A DNA stretch of 6,114 nt from CAYSUS01 sp964434165 (GCA_964434165.1 CAYSUS010000204.1:1-6114), one strand, 5' to 3'; numbered from the stretch's first letter, positions 1 to 5,993 are shown. Numbers and translations: made by a program. The notes: a model not told the origin generated them from the letters alone.

Positions 1-47
1 CCGATGCTCGAGAGCTCGATGGCGCCGATGGATTTGGGTGCGGACAT
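1..47 (-). CDS. 5' end of a probable BMC shell protein (PduT-like), cut by the window edge
   Basis: Reading leftward from an ATG at 47-45, the 15 complete codons give MSAPKSIGAIELSSI and remain open to the edge. The pattern of a short polar lead followed by IGxIEL-S-I resembles the first beta strand of BMC-domain shell proteins, and specifically the 'IGILELTSIAKG' kind of start I recall for PduT, a trimeric tandem-BMC protein carrying a 4Fe-4S cluster at its pore. PduT partners PduS in the propanediol microcompartment, and the gene immediately upstream on the same strand is PduS-like, which supports the reading. No Shine-Dalgarno motif precedes the ATG (the sequence before it is CCGCCGCC), so the start rests on the match to the family. 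Only 15 residues are visible, so this is inference from a short match plus context; it could be another BMC-T or BMC-H protein, or unrelated. Confidence 0.5.
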   Translation of the reverse strand, partial: MSAPKSIGAIELSSI

Positions 48-69
48 GGCGGCGGAGTTGTTTGGGGGG

Positions 70-104
70 CAGGGGTCAGGGGTCAGGGATCAGAGGGCAG
101 GGGT
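70..104. repeat. Tandem heptamer repeat (5 x 7 nt) between the two BMC-type genes
   Basis: Five contiguous 7-nt units start at 70, 77, 84, 91 and 98: caggggt, caggggt, cagggat, cagaggg, caggggt. A second, two-unit heptamer tandem (ccaatcc twice) occupies 122-135. Both lie in the 94-nt spacer between the PduS-like stop (142) and the next start (47). On the transcribed strand the spacer is C-rich and would be a poor ribosome landing site. I recall similar heptamer tracts in planctomycete intergenic DNA, unverified. The repeat may simply be slippage-derived. Confidence 0.75.
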
Positions 105-141
105 CGCGCCTCACGCGTTCTCCAATCCCCAATCCCTATGT

Positions 142-1470
142 TCAGGCTTCAATCCACACCACGCCGTCTTCTATGGCCGTGACGCGGCCGGCGATCGAGG
201 CGTGGACCGGGGCGCCGAGGGCCGGCGTACCGTTCTGCATGGGGCGGCGTCCGACCTCCCGGCCCTTCTCGACCCGGTCGCCCACCCGGACTGTGGCCTC
301 GCACGGGACGCCGATGTGCTGCTTCAGGCCGATGCCCACGCGACGGGCCTCGACGGTCCGGTCCACCAGCGGCCCCACGTTGCGGAACTGCATCAGGCCC
401 AGCTTGTGCATCAGCCGCGACATGGGGGCCTTGCGGTTTTCCAGGTGCGCGCCCGGCCGGTCGGGGTTGAACGGCGGGTCCTCCCATCGCCGCTTTTCGG
501 CGGCCAGACGCTGCTTGTTCTGCGTGCACACGTTCTTGGGGTCGAGGTCCTCGGGGCAGGAGTACAGGCTGCACAGGTTGCACTCGCAGCAGAACGCCGT
601 GCCGATCACGTTGGCCTCGCCGATGAGGTTGAACTCCAGGCTCCGCATGGCCCGGTGCGGCTCGATGGGATGTCCCAGCAGCCACCGCGGGCAGAGCTCG
701 GTGCAGAAGCTGCACTGGTCGCACGCGCTGCGCCCGATGCGCACGATCTGCTGCCAGTCCTGGCGCCGGCGGCGGATGACCGTGTGATCGTCGGGCAGGA
801 CGACCACCCCGCCGGTGGTCTTGTCGACCAGGGCACGGTGGTCCTCCTGTAGCTTTCCCATCATCACGCCGCCGACCATGTAATTGGCGTCGGGCACGGT
901 GGCCCCGCCCGCCGCCTGGACGCACTCGGCCAGCGTCACGCCCACGGGCACGCGGAGCGTCACCGGCTCGGCCACGGCCCCGGCGATGGTGAGGAACTTC
1001 TCGGTCACCGGCTCGGCGCCGGCCCGGGCGACGTTCAGCGCGGTCTCCACGTTCATCACGACCGTGCCGACGTGCAGAGGAATCCCGCCCGGCGGGATCA
1101 CGCGGCCTAGGATATCGTACACCAGGATGAACTCGTCGCCGGCCGGATAGGCATCGCGCAAGGGGGCCACCTCCATTCCCCCCGGCAGCCTGGCGTGCAA
1201 CAGGTCGATGACCTCGTGATACTTCTCCTTGATGCCGATCACGCCCCGGCCGGCTCCCACGAGCTCCATGGACGCCGCCACGCCTTCGATCACGCCGTCG
1301 ATGTACTCGCGGAGGACCTCCTTGTCCTTGTGCAGCAGGGGCTCGCACTCGGCGGCGTTGATCAGGACCGTGTCGGCCCGGGCGGCGAGCTTGACGTGGG
1401 TGGGGAATCCAGCACCCCCTGCCCCCACTACGCCGGCGGAAGCCACGTCTTCAATCGCGATCTTAGGCAT
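142..1470 (-). CDS. PduS/RnfC-like NADH-oxidising 4Fe-4S flavoprotein with SLBB domain
   Basis: 442 aa, close to the usual length of PduS. Residues 13-28 hold a glycine-rich nucleotide/flavin-binding segment (GVVGAGGAGFPTHVKL), followed by AECEP at 40-44, as in the NuoF/RnfC fold. An SLBB-like segment lies near 167-190. Two cysteine motifs follow, at C250/C253/C256/C260-P and C294-C295/C297/C300/C305-P, expected to bind two 4Fe-4S clusters. The C-terminus (about 383-440, QHIGVP... PVHASIAGRVTAIE) is a barrel-sandwich-hybrid domain. RnfC carries that domain at its N-terminus and PduS at its C-terminus, so the order here favours PduS. PduS moves electrons from NADH via FMN and FeS clusters; in Pdu systems it reduces cobalamin and contacts the shell protein PduT. 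The exact acceptor here is unknown. No membrane segment is seen, so it is probably cytosolic or shell-associated. The ATG at 1470 is preceded by GAGGG (1475-1479) at a 4-nt spacing. The gene downstream on the same strand looks like a BMC shell protein. Confidence 0.9.
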   Translation of the reverse strand: MPKIAIEDVASAGVVGAGGAGFPTHVKLAARADTVLINAAECEPLLHKDKEVLREYIDGVIEGVAASMELVGAGRGVIGIKEKYHEVIDLLHARLPGGMEVAPLRDAYPAGDEFILVYDILGRVIPPGGIPLHVGTVVMNVETALNVARAGAEPVTEKFLTIAGAVAEPVTLRVPVGVTLAECVQAAGGATVPDANYMVGGVMMGKLQEDHRALVDKTTGGVVVLPDDHTVIRRRRQDWQQIVRIGRSACDQCSFCTELCPRWLLGHPIEPHRAMRSLEFNLIGEANVIGTAFCCECNLCSLYSCPEDLDPKNVCTQNKQRLAAEKRRWEDPPFNPDRPGAHLENRKAPMSRLMHKLGLMQFRNVGPLVDRTVEARRVGIGLKQHIGVPCEATVRVGDRVEKGREVGRRPMQNGTPALGAPVHASIAGRVTAIEDGVVWIEA

Positions 1471-1505
1471 GCGACCCTCACGGATCGGTAACGGTTAGAC
1501 AGAGT

Positions 1506-1535
1506 AGTATAGCTGCCGCGAGAGGGGGAGGCCAA
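1506..1535 (-). promoter_or_regulatory. Candidate sigma70-type promoter for the PduS-like gene
   Basis: On the minus strand TTGGCC (1535-1530) and TATACT (1511-1506) are separated by 18 nt. The -10 box matches the consensus at 5 of 6 positions and the -35 at 4 of 6. Transcription would start near 1499, giving a leader of about 30 nt before the ATG at 1470. This is sequence match only. Confidence 0.4.
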
Positions 1536-1550
1536 CGCGCCACCGCCCGT

Positions 1551-1579
1551 TTGAACCCGCCTGGGCCCCAAGGTACGAT
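1551..1579 (+). promoter_or_regulatory. Candidate sigma70-type promoter for the isomerase-like gene
   Basis: TTGAAC (1551-1556) and TACGAT (1574-1579) are spaced by exactly 17 nt, each matching consensus at 4 of 6 positions. Transcription would start near 1586, about 40 nt before the ATG at 1628. The -35 box lies 16 nt beyond the -35 of the divergent candidate promoter, so the two are back to back and a single regulator between them could affect both. Confidence 0.35.
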
Positions 1580-1627
1580 AGCGGCCGCTCTCACCCCCCA
1601 GTCGTCCGTCTGCCAAGGAGACCCGCC

Positions 1628-2527
1628 ATGCCAAGCCCGCCGAACCCGTCCCTCCGGATCGACCGCCGCAAGTTCCTGGCTGCCTCCGCGGCCGTGGCCG
1701 CATCGGCCGCTGTGCCTGGCATCCGCGCACAAGCGGAGGCCGAAAAGAAAGGCTGGACCATGCGGCTCTCGACTTCGTCGATCCAGTTCATGTCGCTGCC
1801 GATCGAGAAGGCCTGCGAGCGGATCGCGGCGCTGGGGTTCGAGGCGATCGACATCTGGTCGCCGCACGCCGGCTGCCCCCACCTGGATGACGTTCAGGCT
1901 CGGCTGGGCCCCGAGGGACTGAAGGAGTTGCTCGCCAAGAACAAGCTGAAGCTGTACGCCTTCTCGGTCTACAGAGGCGGATACCCCAAATACGCGGAGC
2001 TGCTGGGCAAGGCGGGCGGCGGCGTGGCCATCCACGGCAGCGCGCGGCCGTGCGATCCCAAGGAGCTCGTCTCGCACATGAAGACGCTTCTTGAGAGGCT
2101 TAAGCCGGAAGTCGAGCTGGCCGAGAAGTACGACTCCTACGTGGCGGTCGAGAACCACGGCAACGCCCTGTTGGATTCGATCGACTCGATCAAGGCGTTC
2201 GTCGACCTGAACCAGCACCCGCGCCTGGGAATCGCCCTGGCGCCTTACCACATCCAGGGCCGCAAGGAGAAGGTGGAAGACGCGATCGCCGCGTCGGGCA
2301 AGCAGTTGCTCTTCTTCTACGCGTGGCAGAAGGCCAGAGGGACGCAGCAGCTGCCGGGCATCGGACCGACCGACTGCGTTCCCTGGATCGCGGCCCTGGC
2401 CAAGGCCGAGTATTCGTGGTACGTCAATCCCTTCATGCACGGAGAGCCGGAGCCGGACGAGATGTCCGAGGCCCTGGCCAGGTCGCGCAAGTGCCTCTTG
2501 CAGTGTTACGAGAAGGCCATGTACTGA
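1628..2527 (+). CDS. Tat-exported sugar phosphate isomerase/epimerase-like TIM-barrel protein
   Basis: 299 aa. The N-terminus carries a twin-arginine signal (D12-R-R-K-F-L17), an alanine-rich hydrophobic stretch at about 18-30 and a likely cleavage site after AQA (A36), so the folded protein is probably exported. The body fits the xylose-isomerase-like TIM-barrel superfamily (AP endonuclease family 2): the first strand at about 45-53, FEAIDIW at 71-77, a helix-rich middle, VAVENHG at 172-178, IALAPYH at 202-208 and FFYAWQ at 229-234. E175 sits where the family has a metal-binding glutamate. The usual Asp of the D-x-x-H motif is A205, although H208 remains, and the later His and Glu ligands are not evident. 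I recall a planctomycete subfamily with the same APYH and FFYAWQ motifs, so this may be normal for it. The start is well supported by AAGGAG at 1615-1620, 7 nt upstream. The substrate is unknown. Confidence 0.88.
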   Translation: MPSPPNPSLRIDRRKFLAASAAVAASAAVPGIRAQAEAEKKGWTMRLSTSSIQFMSLPIEKACERIAALGFEAIDIWSPHAGCPHLDDVQARLGPEGLKELLAKNKLKLYAFSVYRGGYPKYAELLGKAGGGVAIHGSARPCDPKELVSHMKTLLERLKPEVELAEKYDSYVAVENHGNALLDSIDSIKAFVDLNQHPRLGIALAPYHIQGRKEKVEDAIAASGKQLLFFYAWQKARGTQQLPGIGPTDCVPWIAALAKAEYSWYVNPFMHGEPEPDEMSEALARSRKCLLQCYEKAMY

Positions 2528-2538
2528 CCGTCACCAAC

Positions 2539-2555
2539 CGGGCCGGCACGGCCCG
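2539..2555 (+). terminator. Stem-loop just after the isomerase-like gene, possible terminator
   Basis: A perfect 7-bp GC stem (cgggccg, 2539-2545; cggcccg, 2549-2555) with a 3-nt loop starts 12 nt after the stop codon begins to be passed (stop ends at 2527). No T-run follows, so if it ends transcription it is not a classic intrinsic terminator. The position is the main support. Confidence 0.35.
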
Positions 2556-2729
2556 CCGTCGCCGGCGTACCCCGTCATGTTGCCGAGCCCGTAAGGTTGG
2601 GGATGACGACGAGCGTCTGGCGCCAGACCGCCGCACTGGCAGATGGTGGTGCGGCCCAGCGCATCGGCGATCTGCGTGAGCTTCGCGGGGGCGTCGCAAT
2701 ACCGGACCGACTTCCGGTGTCCATGCCCC

Positions 2730-3191
2730 ATGGCTGAACGTGTAGCGGATTTGGAGAAGCAGCTTGCCGCGGCGTTGGCGAGGATTGCCGAGCTGGAGAA
2801 GCAGTTGGGGGCTGCGCGGAAGGATTCGTCGACTTCCTCCAAGCCACCGTCGAGCGACATCGTCAAGCCGCCGCGTGCTGCGGACCGAGCCCGGGGAAAG
2901 CGGAACCGGAAGAGGCGGCCGGGCGGACAACCTGGGCATGACCGGCACGAGCGGACGCCGTTTTCGCCCGAAGAAGTGGATCGGTCCTGGATTGACGAGT
3001 GGCCAGAGTCGTCGCTTTCGTCGGACGGGGAGCCGCGCGAAGAGTTTCAGACGGTTCAACAGGTGGAGTTGGTCGAGAAGCTCTTCGAGGTGAGCGAGCA
3101 CCGCGCGAGGCTCTATCGTCACCGCAGGACGGGCGAAGTGATCGCCGCGACGCTGCCCGACGAGGTGTTGCGGGCGGGAGGAAAAGGATGA
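2730..3191 (+). pseudogene. Truncated IS66-family transposase (N-terminal third only)
   Basis: 153 aa from the ATG at 2730, against roughly 500 aa for a full IS66 transposase (TnpC). Residues 1-33 form a leucine/alanine-rich coiled coil (LEKQL repeated). The conserved IS66 block KDSSTSSKPPSSD follows at 31-43, then a basic stretch at 52-63 and GGQPGH at 65-70. VDRSW (83-87) and the VQQVELVEK segment (109-117) also fit the family. The CxxC zinc-finger cysteines expected after VDRSW are absent (WPESSLSSDG instead). The frame ends right after VLRAGGKG, before the catalytic DDE domain, so it cannot transpose. The stop codon lies inside a 12-nt motif also present in the nearby repeats. The frame is open back to an ATG at 2643, but family homology starts at MAERVADLEK. 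No TnpA, TnpB or terminal inverted repeats were recognised. Confidence 0.85.
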
Positions 3192-3678
3192 TGCCTGCCG
3201 TTTTCACGCAGTCGGCCGCGGGGCTCGGCCTGGAATCGACCCTCCGCGCGCCAGGACGACCGCGAAGGTATCCTGCCTAAACCCCCAGAAACGAGCTGCG
3301 TCCCCTTTTTCTTGCCCGCAGTAGGCGCGCTCCGCGTGCCGTCCACCTCGGCTTCGAGTTGCCCGGCAAGCGAAGCTTCCACACCCGGGCGCACGGGGAT
3401 GCGACGGGGATGATGCCTGTCCTTTCCTTTCTTTTGCCGTTCGGGAGACCCAAGCGACGGTCAACTGGACCCGTCCCCGCTTCTCCGCGTTTCTCCGCTG
3501 CGAGTGCGGCGGCGAACCTCCCTGGACCCGCCAAGCGCTGGCGAACGGATCGGCCGACGGCGCCGGAGCGCTCCAACACGGCTTCCCGGGGGTGGTGCTT
3601 GGGAACCGTCCGTTGTGATACACTCGGCGCGTTTCCATCGGGAATCACGATAAGTCCTCCACCTACTGCCGCTTCGGG
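3192..3678. other. Gene-free stretch between the IS66 remnant and the PEP-CTERM gene
   Basis: No convincing coding sequence. It contains the tail of the motif at the IS66 truncation (to 3197), a small dyad (ggccg 3214-3218, cggcc 3226-3230), repeat copy A (3320-3434) and a duplicated ttctccgc at 3481-3500. The only open frames cross the repeat and translate it; they show no family resemblance. No clear terminator was found just beyond the stop of the leftward PEP-CTERM gene. Confidence 0.6.
3320..3434 (+). repeat. Dispersed repeat, copy A (left arm of an inverted pair)
   Basis: 115 nt, starting agtaggcgcgctccgcgtgc and ending in a pyrimidine tract (cctttcctttcttt). It matches the reverse complement of 4779-4905 with four substitutions, one 1-nt indel and one 11-nt unit missing. 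The outer end folds as a hairpin (ggcgcgc 3324-3330, loop tcc, gcgtgcc 3334-3340, one G-T wobble). A second stem pairs gcttcg (3351-3356) with cgaagc (3371-3376). It resembles a small non-autonomous, REP/MITE-like element; no transposase for it is present. Confidence 0.88.
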
Positions 3679-4557
3679 TCAGGCAACTGCGTTGTGTTGC
3701 GGCAAGTGCTTCCTGCGCACGCACTCGGCTCCCACCGTAAGGGTGACCAGGCTTAGCATCGACCAGATAAGCACGCTGCCGGGTTCCGGGATCGTGGTGG
3801 TGTCGGCCAAGTTGGGTGAATCCAACCCGGAGTCGAATTGCACGGTGAACCCGTGGTCCTCCGGCGTGGAGCCGTCGCTGAACGTAATCGCGTCGAAGGT
3901 GACGGTATTGGCGAAATTGAGCACCCCAAAAGCCGTGCCAGATGATTCGTACTTGGCGAAAGCACTCCCACCGAGCTGGACGGTGTAGGCGGCACTTCGG
4001 TCGTCACCCAAGTCCAATGTGCCCGTCACGGGGACGTTGTTCCACGTGCCCTCGCTGAAGGAATCGCCAGCGAACGCCCTGGACCCTGAATACGCTGTCA
4101 AGCCGGCACTCGCAGAGCCTCCGTCGAAGAACAAGAAGTTGATACCGCTGGCGCTGGCGTCTCCGCTCACGGCCCACGTGAGATCGACCTCGGTCGAGGG
4201 GAGATCTTCGTCGCCCACAAGTGTCAGGCGGTCGCTCCACGTTAGTATGGCCACGGCATCCGCTTGAACGAGCCCGAACTCCGAATTCGTTACAGACGCA
4301 TGCATCGCGAGACCCATGTCGAACCCGCGGATATATCCGCGAGCCGCCGCCTCCGCGAAACCTGCACTGCTGGCATCGGACACGATGAAATCTCCCTGGA
4401 CCGATGTGAAGCCGCTACGAGTGGTTCGTATGGAACTGCCATCGCTGGCCGCGGCCAGGACGTCGAATGCGCCCGTTGCGTGCATCACCGCCGCCGGCGT
4501 TTCGAGAGCCGGGAAAGCCGAGAGAAGCAAGGCACAGCTAAGAACTTGTCGTTTCAT
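3679..4557 (-). CDS. PEP-CTERM sorting-domain secreted protein
   Basis: 292 aa. A signal peptide covers about residues 1-23 (MKRQ, then a hydrophobic core, cleavage near TPAA). The middle (24-250) is rich in Ser, Gly, Ala, Asp and Thr with alternating hydrophobics, as expected for a beta-rich extracellular protein; I recognise no catalytic domain. The C-terminus has the tripartite exosortase signal: IPEPGS at 256-261, a hydrophobic span at about 262-276 and basic RRK at 281-283. Exosortase systems recognise this signal and process or anchor the protein at the cell surface. The tail after RRK (HLPQHNAVA) is somewhat longer than usual. The start is fixed by a full AAGGAGG (4562-4568). The gene stands alone, convergent with the IS66 remnant, and lies between two inverted repeats. 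No exosortase gene is in the window. The exact role is unknown. Confidence 0.88.
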   Translation of the reverse strand: MKRQVLSCALLLSAFPALETPAAVMHATGAFDVLAAASDGSSIRTTRSGFTSVQGDFIVSDASSAGFAEAAARGYIRGFDMGLAMHASVTNSEFGLVQADAVAILTWSDRLTLVGDEDLPSTEVDLTWAVSGDASASGINFLFFDGGSASAGLTAYSGSRAFAGDSFSEGTWNNVPVTGTLDLGDDRSAAYTVQLGGSAFAKYESSGTAFGVLNFANTVTFDAITFSDGSTPEDHGFTVQFDSGLDSPNLADTTTIPEPGSVLIWSMLSLVTLTVGAECVRRKHLPQHNAVA

Positions 4558-4561
4558 GCGG

Positions 4562-4568
4562 CCTCCTT
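4562..4568 (-). promoter_or_regulatory. Ribosome binding site of the PEP-CTERM gene
   Basis: The minus strand reads AAGGAGG, a complete anti-16S match, ending 4 nt before the ATG at 4557. It is the strongest Shine-Dalgarno site in the window and decides the start. Confidence 0.8.
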
Positions 4569-4637
4569 AAAATAGTGTATCTACCGAGGGCGGCATGTTG
4601 CCGCGGCACATTGCCGGAGCAAGAAGTCCACGACGCC

Positions 4638-4665
4638 ATCCTTAGGGCTATCGCATGCTAAGGAT
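4638..4665. promoter_or_regulatory. Perfect 8-bp dyad upstream of the PEP-CTERM gene
   Basis: atccttag (4638-4645) and ctaaggat (4658-4665) are exact reverse complements around a 12-nt centre, 81-108 nt upstream of the PEP-CTERM start. The spacing and AT content suit either a dimeric regulator's operator or a hairpin in a long leader. No regulator gene is nearby and no convincing promoter could be placed here. Confidence 0.35.
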
Positions 4666-4740
4666 TGGGAGCGCGGAATCAACCCCCTAATCCTGACCCT
4701 TTCTCGCCGGGTTGCGAGAGATGTCGCTCGTAGGGGCGAC

Positions 4741-4793
4741 GGGAGGAAGAAGAAAGGAATGAAGGAAAAGGAAAGAAGAAAGAAAGGAAAGGA
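4741..4793 (+). repeat. 53-nt polypurine tract
   Basis: Every base from 4741 to 4793 is A or G except one T at 4760, with irregular gaaagg/gaagga units. It runs into repeat copy B, whose inner end is the same kind of tract. Copy A has only a short polypyrimidine end (3421-3435), so the tract here appears expanded. Confidence 0.7.
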
Positions 4794-4905
4794 CAGGCAT
4801 CATCCCCGTCGCATCCCCGTCGCATCCCCGTGCGCCCGCGTGTGGAAGCATCGCTTGCCTGGACAACTCGAAGCCGAGGTGGACGGCACGCGGAGCGTGC
4901 CTACT
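4779..4905 (-). repeat. Dispersed repeat, copy B (right arm of an inverted pair)
   Basis: 127 nt, the inverted counterpart of 3320-3434. It has one more copy of an 11-nt unit (catccccgtcg, from 4800). The outer end holds a perfect 7-bp hairpin: ggcacgc (4885-4891), loop gga, gcgtgcc (4895-4901). The inner stem that is perfect in copy A has one mismatch here. Both copies point their outer hairpins away from the PEP-CTERM gene. Confidence 0.88.
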
Positions 4906-5252
4906 AGTGCGCCTGTGAGCGTACTGAATCGGTGATGTGAGAGTCATCAGCAATGTTTGATCTGGACATTGTAACCGAAGTTAACTGCGTCCTCGCGAGA
5001 GGGGGTGGAGAGCAACTGGAGGTGAACGACCAGTCCGTAGGATGACGAACTCGATTCGGCCTGTCGTCGCGACGAGCCTGCTAGTAAAAGGCGAAGTCCA
5101 AGATGCCGTACGCTCCCGGCACACCGGGTGACCAAGGCAGAAGGCGGTCAGACCTGGAGGACGAGGGAGGAAAGGACAGGCACAATAAGGCGCCCCTCTG
5201 TGCCCTGCCCATCTCCGCGTTTGCTGCACCCCCCAGGCGTGCCGCCGTCAAT

Positions 5253-5290
5253 GGAATAGGATGCCTGGGCTATTTGGTGCATCCTGTTCC
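5253..5290. repeat. Long stem-loop (12-bp stem, 14-nt loop)
   Basis: ggaataggatgc (5253-5264) pairs with gcatcctgttcc (5279-5290): eleven Watson-Crick pairs and one T-G wobble. It is the longest stem found in the window. No T-run follows on either strand, so it is not an obvious terminator. It could be a REP-type palindrome or part of a structured RNA. Confidence 0.5.
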
Positions 5291-5993
5291 CACGCTCTGC
5301 GCGCGAACGCCCACCGCTGCGGCGCTTACCCCTCTGGGTAGCTGGTATTGCGGCGCACGGGGGCCCGCGTTTTACAGAGAAATCGGCGGGGCCGCGGGAC
5401 CCCGATGTCTTTGTGGGAAAAACCTTTGCGCCGCCGGCGTCGCCGGCGCGGCCGGGCTGGAGGGCCGCGTGTTGGTCAACCGAAGCGAGTTTTTCCAGCC
5501 GGCATCCCCCTGGAAGGGTACTCATGCCGCGAGATCGCAGCAAGGTGTTGCCTTGCAAGGGGTTTGGTCGATCGCACTTCCGGGTCCGGGGGCTCATGCT
5601 TTCTGACCACGCAACGCGAGGGCTTCTCCGGGCCGACCGCTGCCGCCCGGCCCGCTTCGGCCAGGCGGAAACGTTCCCAAGTTCCCAATAGCCGCATTCT
5701 GCCGCGCTGCCGCGGGGGTTCAAGCCGTGAGAATCGGGCCGTCTTTCCATCGTCCCCAGGCCCCCGCCTGAGGGCAAAGTGGAGTGGTCCACCGGTCGGG
5801 CCAGCTCTCGGCCAGTCGGCCGCCGTCTTGCCGCCCTTTCTCGGGGTTCGTCTGTTCGCTGATGTGGTTATCAAGGGTCGCTGGACCAGGACACCATCTT
5901 CCCATTTGGCGAAGACCTCGTCGGCTTGCTCGTCAGAATGCGGAGGATCGGCGCCCTCGTCTGGCTTGGTGGCAACGGCGACCGCTCGGGTGC

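Noticed and set aside
4..852. Long plus-strand open frame opposite the PduS-like gene
   Set aside because: It mirrors the codon structure of the minus-strand gene, whose domains and cysteine motifs are clear; its own translation shows no family resemblance.
149..1348. Second long minus-strand frame overlapping the PduS-like gene
   Set aside because: Its translation is an Arg/Gly/Pro-rich out-of-frame shadow of the real gene, typical of GC-rich DNA.
1478..2440. 320-codon minus-strand frame opposite the isomerase-like gene
   Set aside because: The plus strand has a Tat signal, a good ribosome site and superfamily motifs; the antisense frame has none.
2531..2600. Minus-strand translation containing GYAGDGGP, reminiscent of an NHL-repeat motif
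   Set aside because: Only eight residues match, with no further repeats or framing; most likely chance, although a remnant cannot be excluded.
3598..3640. TTGGGA ... TACACT as a promoter on the plus strand
   Set aside because: The spacer is only 14 nt and nothing is encoded downstream on that strand.
3277..3648. Minus-strand open frame across repeat copy A
   Set aside because: It is largely a translation of the repeat itself, and no ribosome site or family match is seen. The same goes for frames crossing copy B (4687-4953).
5708..5725. ggttcaagcc resembling a tRNA T-arm
   Set aside because: The flanking bases do not form the 5-bp T stem, and no acceptor, D or anticodon arms fit.
5148..5792. 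214-codon minus-strand frame in the right-hand region
   Set aside because: Low-complexity Arg/Gly/Ser/Pro composition, no domains, crosses several hairpins; consistent with stop-poor GC-rich DNA.
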